A stretch of DNA of 64,000 nt from Nectonema munidae. Lineage: Eukaryota > Nematomorpha > Nectonematoida > Nectonematidae. Position numbers and translations under genes: made by a program. This document shows, one piece after another, positions 59,451 through 64,000 of the stretch (position 1 is its first letter; every line of letters begins with the position of its first letter). A model generated the notes under the pieces. It was not told the DNA's origin, searched no databases, and saw nothing but the letters and a program-made list of their open reading frames with translations. The stretch lies in contig JAUIRK010001041.1 of the NCBI GenBank assembly GCA_030549495.1, positions 868,001-932,000 of the forward strand, read 5' to 3'.

Positions 59451-60828
59451 TTTTCCTTTTAACATTTGATTGTAAAATATTCCTACCATTCAATATTTTT
59501 TTATTAATGATCTTTATTTTTTTATGACTAGCATTCTTTTTTATTTCTTTCTTTTTTTCTATTTCCTATATTTATTATTATCGTATTATTAATATTATTT
59601 ATTAATTGTCATATAACAAGTATTGTTATAAATATTAATCTTTGATAACTATTATTTCAACTAATACATTTTATTGTTCCCGGAAAAATCACTTTGTTTC
59701 TTCCTAAATGTTTTCTGAACAAAGAAGTTTTGCTTTCTCGATGGATAGTTTTCTTATCCCTTAGACATGACTTCTAAGATTGCTATACATTTTTTTGCTT
59801 CTTGCCTTGCCAACTATGGAAATGCCAAACTCCTCAATCTTTATTATGCTTTGTTTTTTATTTTAATAATAAATTTCTTTTTCTTCTTCTAAAAAAAAAT
59901 TAGACAAATAAATACCTTTATTAATTCATTTAAAATCTCAGTAGTTCTTCCTCTGAATATAATTTCATCCTGAAATTTTGCAACTTCAGAAGTATGCGAA
60001 TATATATATTTTAGCTTTTTTTAACTTGGATTGCGAAAACGCAAGCGTTTTCATTTTAGAAGTCACAATTGTCATTTGTGTTTACAATCATTTGTCCAAA
60101 ATAATATATAATTAAAAAAATAGAATTTTTATGGTGCCATCGACACAAATTTCAATTTTTTTCGGATAAAATTCATCCTTGCGAAATTGGCAAAGAAAAT
60201 TACATAATATTACTTTTTCCCATTAATTTTCAATAGTTAATTTTACCAATTTAAGTGTTTAAACTACATGTTATTATTTTATTTTATTTTGAAAAAGATT
60301 AGTTAAATCAACTATATAGATTAGTTTAACTTACCATTTTAATTAGTGATCTTATGGACCATTGGATTTACTGACTAAATTAGTAAATTTAATTACTTTT
60401 CTCTCTCTGTGTGTTAGGTCAAGGACGAAGATAACTTTGTCCAACTTTCATTCAAATCTTACCTCATAAACTTATAAAAATAGCACTGTTTCTATGCTTC
60501 TAAAAGACTTTTATCTATAATAATTCATATGAAAAAAGACTTTCTTTACTGAAGGAAAAATCTTTCAAATATGGTGAAATTTCTTCCATAATTTATTGGA
60601 TCCTGAAATTTTTGACTTTGTTCAATTAAAAACAGAAATACAATTTTTGATAAATTTTAGCAAATAGGAATTAAAGTTATTATCAACATAGTTGGTATAA
60701 GGATTTGAAATTCCTCAAAAATCACCAGAGCTAACAATTGGCAATAAACAATCTTTTTTCCATATTCATTACCAAATGTTATTTTCAAAGTACACTTACA
60801 TAAATACAGATATGAGGTGTTAATATTT
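59451..60828. other. AT-rich spacer, nothing recognised
   Basis: No gene, terminal repeat or RNA gene was seen. Confidence 0.5.
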
Positions 60829-60977
60829 AAAGGTAAAGGTACCGTGGGCTGTTTTCATCGAAAAGGCACAATTGCGCCGCTCATATCGAACTATGAAGAA
60901 AGTAGGCTTGATCTGGGATCGAACCCAAAGCCTTGAGTTATCGAAACCCAGTATCTAATCAACCATACTCACGCCCT
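60829..60977 (-). mobile_element. tRNA-type SINE, copy 6
   Basis: Reverse copy from AAAGGTAAAGGTACCGTGGG to CAACCATACTCACGCCC, including GGGATCGAACCC (box B complement). Near full length. Confidence 0.87.
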
Positions 60978-62150
60978 TTATTAATTATAGTTATGCACCT
61001 TGAACTTAAAATCTAGCGTTGGGGCTCTCTGTAAAATATTATAATATGTATGTCTCTTCCATGTTCAACGTCATGGGGTTAGGTAAAATACAATGTAAAT
61101 TGTATTGATTTTAATATCCACATATTTGATATAACAATATATATAACAAGTGATATTTTTTTGGTCATGGTTGAGAATCTTATTCGGACGAAGTTAAAGT
61201 AATATGAGTGTAATATGATGCTCTTGTTAATAAATCTATGAATTGAAGAAGATGAATACTAGGAAATACAGAACTAAGCTCTAGAAATAGCTTTACCTAT
61301 ATAATTTTGACTTTAATTTCCGCGTTTGATATTTTAAATTCGTTCATTTTCATTTTAAATTTGTCATTTTCCATGTTAAATTTATCTTTTTCCATGTTAA
61401 ATTAGAGCGAATTAGACTGAAGGACGAAATTAAAGTGAAAATGGTATAGCTATACATTCTATTTATGAAAATTGAAAAATCCATAACTAATCTACCTAAA
61501 AAAACTAGCTAAACAACACTACCTATTACTACAATAACTATAGGTGTCTATAATTGGTGGGTTAAGCAAAGTTTCGGATTAAACAAATTGCATTAAAATT
61601 AGATGCAAAATTTTGAATTCGTTGAAACTATGTATGCAAATATTTTGCGTATATTTTGTCAACGAATTTTTTTTTGCACCCGTTTAAATCCTGCTTCTTC
61701 TCTTTGGATATATTAGCATGTTTGGAGCGCGCCAAAAAGAATATGTCATGATATTATTGCTGAATCCTGTATCTGTTTTGCATCTTAGCTCAAGGTTAAA
61801 TCACTGCAAATATTTTGTCATAAACTCACTAATGTTTACTCAAACCTTACTCTACCGAGCTTAAAGAGATAAACACGTGAATATGTAGTGTTCTTACTTT
61901 TGAACTTAGAATAGACATGCTTCTTGTCTTTTTCTTCACTTTTCTTGTCCTCTCTTCATAAACCATTGCTTAGGATAAAGAATAGGATCTTTGAAGATAA
62001 CTAAAATTCTAGTTTATCGAATGAGAGCTTAAATTAAACATGATCATAAACAGAATACTTTTTATATTAAATGAAAATTCAACTTCCAATCTCCTTGTTT
62101 TGATTCAACTGAAATTTTGGAATCAAAATATTTATCTATATTCTTATTAG
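60978..62150. other. AT-rich spacer, nothing recognised
   Basis: No gene or element was recognised. Confidence 0.5.
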
Positions 62151-62288
62151 GGTAAAGGTATCGTGGGGTATTTTCATCGAGAAGGCACCGATGCTTATAT
62201 CGAACTATGAGGAAAGTAGGCTTGATGCTGGATCAAACTCTAAACCTTGCGTTATTAAACCCAAGATCTAACCAACCTTATTCACGCT
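62151..62288 (-). mobile_element. tRNA-type SINE, copy 7
   Basis: Reverse copy from GGTAAAGGTATCGTGGGG to CCAACCTTATTCACGCTC. The box B region is degenerate (GGATCAAACTC) and the middle has a short deletion. Confidence 0.8.
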
Positions 62289-62319
62289 CACTTGTATAAA
62301 TATATAAAAATTATGCGCA

Positions 62320-62465
62320 AATTCAGAAGTTCACTTTCTTCTGGAAGGGGCCGAGTCGTACAGAGAGGAGTGAGACAGTGGCGTCTGTGCTGCCACCCTC
62401 CCCACACCTTCCTGAGAAAATTCATACACCCGCCTCTCGTCCGCTTCAACGCCATAAACAAAAAT
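62320..62465. other. GC-richer island with frames open on both strands
   Basis: About 145 bp, much richer in G and C than its surroundings. A 118-codon frame is open on the plus strand and a 60-codon frame on the minus strand (minus-strand reading includes FLRKVWGGWQHRRHCLTPLC). No domain is recognised and no clear splice pair is visible. It could be a host exon or a fragment of a mobile element. Confidence 0.3.
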
Positions 62466-62647
62466 GTCAAAAAGCTCCGTTTAGAAATAGGGAATAGGGA
62501 AGGAATGGTGAATATTTGCTACACCGCGCATGAGGAAAGCTGCAAACGAATTACAATCTTTCTTGAAATTACAAATTTCAAAATGTGCTTAAAACTATTG
62601 AAAATAAGATTGTATTTTTCAGCATCTGTTAATACTCTTGACAAATA

Positions 62648-62930
62648 ATCCTCAACCTGTTATTTTGCGGCCCACATAGCAAAGTTGAAAGAAAAATAGG
62701 CTAACAATATCATATTAAAACAGTCAAAATTTCGCAAATTTCTTGATTTATTATTTATGATATAGATGCAGCAATTTGGATTCAGTTTAAGTAACTAGAT
62801 TATTATTTCCGATTTTCCGGAATAATTAACAAAACACTTTTTATAAAAACCAATTGGACATCTTTGGTGCGGCCCTTTGGTGCAATGTTGGTTCATAATT
62901 TCCTTTAATTAAAAAGATTAAGAACCACTG
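62648..62930. mobile_element. hAT MITE
   Basis: The right end ATTAAGAACCACTG is, in complement, CAGTGGTTCTTAATCTTTTT, a common hAT terminus. The left end is degenerate (CCTCAACCTGTTATTTTGCG). GCGGCCCAC and GCGGCCCTTTGG blocks inside are typical of such elements. The target duplication is unclear. Confidence 0.6.
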
Positions 62931-63239
62931 TTATATAGGTTCTTCTACATCAAACTCATCTTTTCTCAACGAAATTTCTTATATCCATTTTGAAAGTGGA
63001 AAAAGTAGTTTCAAAATAAGGAATAAAGTTTGAAATAGTAACATCAAACACTTTAATAAATATAATTAGTGTAAAACATTTTAATTTGAACGATTTAAAT
63101 TCTTCTTATTCTTCTTCCTTTCATCGTATGAGGTAGCAAAATTGAACAGAAATTTGTTTTTTTGTTTTAAAGAATTTTTCGTTCTTTGTTACAGTTTATT
63201 TTGTTTTTGTAAAATATATTATAGGGTTGGAGTGTTTCG

Positions 63240-63540
63240 GTTCAGGTGGAAGCCAACGTGTTCAGGTATATGTTAGGTTACTTGTGCGCCCCCGAATGAG
63301 GTTATCAACTTCACTGCAGAATGTGAACGAGGAACTGTCCCTAGTTTTTGTACGGAATAGAACTCGTGTACAGGTTGATGATCTCGTGTTACAGGTTGGA
63401 GATGAATTATCGGATCAGGTTGGAGATGAATCTGTGTATATAGTTTGGAGTGATCTCGTAGATACAGGTTGGAGAAGAATCATCGTAATACGGGTTGGAG
63501 ATAACACGCAAGTTGTCTACCCGCGTTCAACCGTACAGGT
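63240..63540. repeat. Degenerate minisatellite, unit about 25 bp
   Basis: Variants of ACAGGTTGGAGATGAATC recur near 63371, 63394, 63416, 63465 and 63491. A 122-codon frame crosses the array (with VQVDDLVLQVGDELSDQVGD), but its regularity follows the DNA repeat and no domain is visible. Confidence 0.65.
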
Positions 63541-63541
63541 T

Positions 63542-63711
63542 ATGAGAATATATCATTACATATTAGAGAAGAGTTTTCTAAACTCTTTATACTGAAAAAA
63601 TATTTCTTCAATATACAAATAAATTTAGATGAGAATATATCTTACATATTAGAGAAGGTTTTCTAAACTCTTTATACTGAAAAATTTTCTTCAATATACA
63701 AATAAATTTAG
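63542..63711. repeat. 87-bp tandem duplication
   Basis: ATGAGAATATATCATTACAT through CAAATAAATTTAG is repeated at 63629 with small deletions in the second copy. Confidence 0.88.
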
Positions 63712-64000
63712 ATTCTGAAATTAGAGTCGCTTATAATTGGGCTGGAAATTGTCACAGAATATAGGTAAAATTTGTCCAAATGAAAAAGTTTTAGTTTAAA
63801 ATGCATCCCTTATCTCCTTAAATTTAATGCAGTAAACAATAATAAAAATAATATTTATCCAAAACTATTTTTCGAATCAAAGTGTAAATCAAACCCGCAT
63901 TTAAATTTTGGTTGATTAATTCAAAATCTACAAATAAATTTAGATTCTGAGAGTAGAGTCGCTTTATAATTGTGTTAGAAATTATCACATAATATAGGTA
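63699..64000. repeat. Direct repeat with period 232 bp, running off the window
   Basis: CAAATAAATTTAGATTCTGA followed by the GAGTCGCTT...ATAATTG...ATAGGTA pattern occurs at 63699 and again at 63931. The second copy reaches the window end, so a longer tandem array may continue to the right. Confidence 0.75.

Noticed and set aside
63227-63595. 122-codon frame as a gene
   Set aside because: Its periodic VQVGDE pattern follows a 25-bp DNA minisatellite, and no domain or splice context is visible.
1-64000. LTR retrotransposon, retrovirus-like or Polinton sequence
   Set aside because: No paired long terminal repeats and no recognisable gag, protease, integrase, envelope, capsid or protein-primed polymerase motifs were noticed. 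All reverse-transcriptase traces are of the non-LTR type.

Overview
The window looks like a piece of an AT-rich, repeat-dense invertebrate nuclear genome. There are no operons, no rRNA or ordinary tRNA genes and no complete host gene. The only good trace of a host gene is one Ig-domain exon on the minus strand (51468-51785) with splice-like ends in matching phase. A second, weaker exon candidate lies at 206-389. The transposon mix (Merlin, GTF2IRD2/ZBED-like hAT, piggyBac, CR1/Jockey-like LINEs, a tRNA-type SINE) fits an arthropod such as a crustacean, but the sequence does not fix the species.

Layout. 1-3.7 kb: a hAT end, poly-A, a SINE, a pogo/Tigger-like end and a young 962-bp Merlin element with perfect terminal repeats and target duplication. 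3.7-10 kb: mostly featureless AT-rich DNA. 10.0-10.83 kb: a roughly 102-bp tandem repeat. 12.3-14.6 kb: a decayed minus-strand LINE, ending against a minirepeat element. 14.9-21.2 kb: SINE copies, hAT MITEs with G or C runs, TTAA-type MITEs and a LINE 3' end. About 23-46.5 kb: a degenerate tandem array whose three clearest units (29.4-44.4 kb) are each about 3.5 kb once later insertions are removed. These insertions include a 2.4-kb hAT, several hAT MITEs and TTAA MITEs. The units carry short conserved coding-like stretches I do not recognise. 49.4-51.8 kb: a duplicated repeat, a LINE tail and the Ig exon. 52.0-55.9 kb: a piggyBac copy that carries further insertions, including two hairpin elements whose arms are built from short minirepeats. 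56-64 kb: LINE remnants, SINEs, another hAT MITE, a GC-richer island and tandem repeats at the right edge.

The elements can be placed in relative order. One hAT MITE lies inside a SINE, a foldback lies inside piggyBac, and four insertions in the tandem array can be compared with the same site in a neighbouring unit. In three cases the target duplication is perfect or nearly so. No retrovirus-like, LTR or Polinton element was recognised.

The best candidates for something little described are the 3.5-kb array with its unidentified coding-like segments, and the two families of hairpin elements with minirepeat arms. Everything here comes from reading by eye. Family names rest on motifs, terminal repeats and target duplications rather than on searches.
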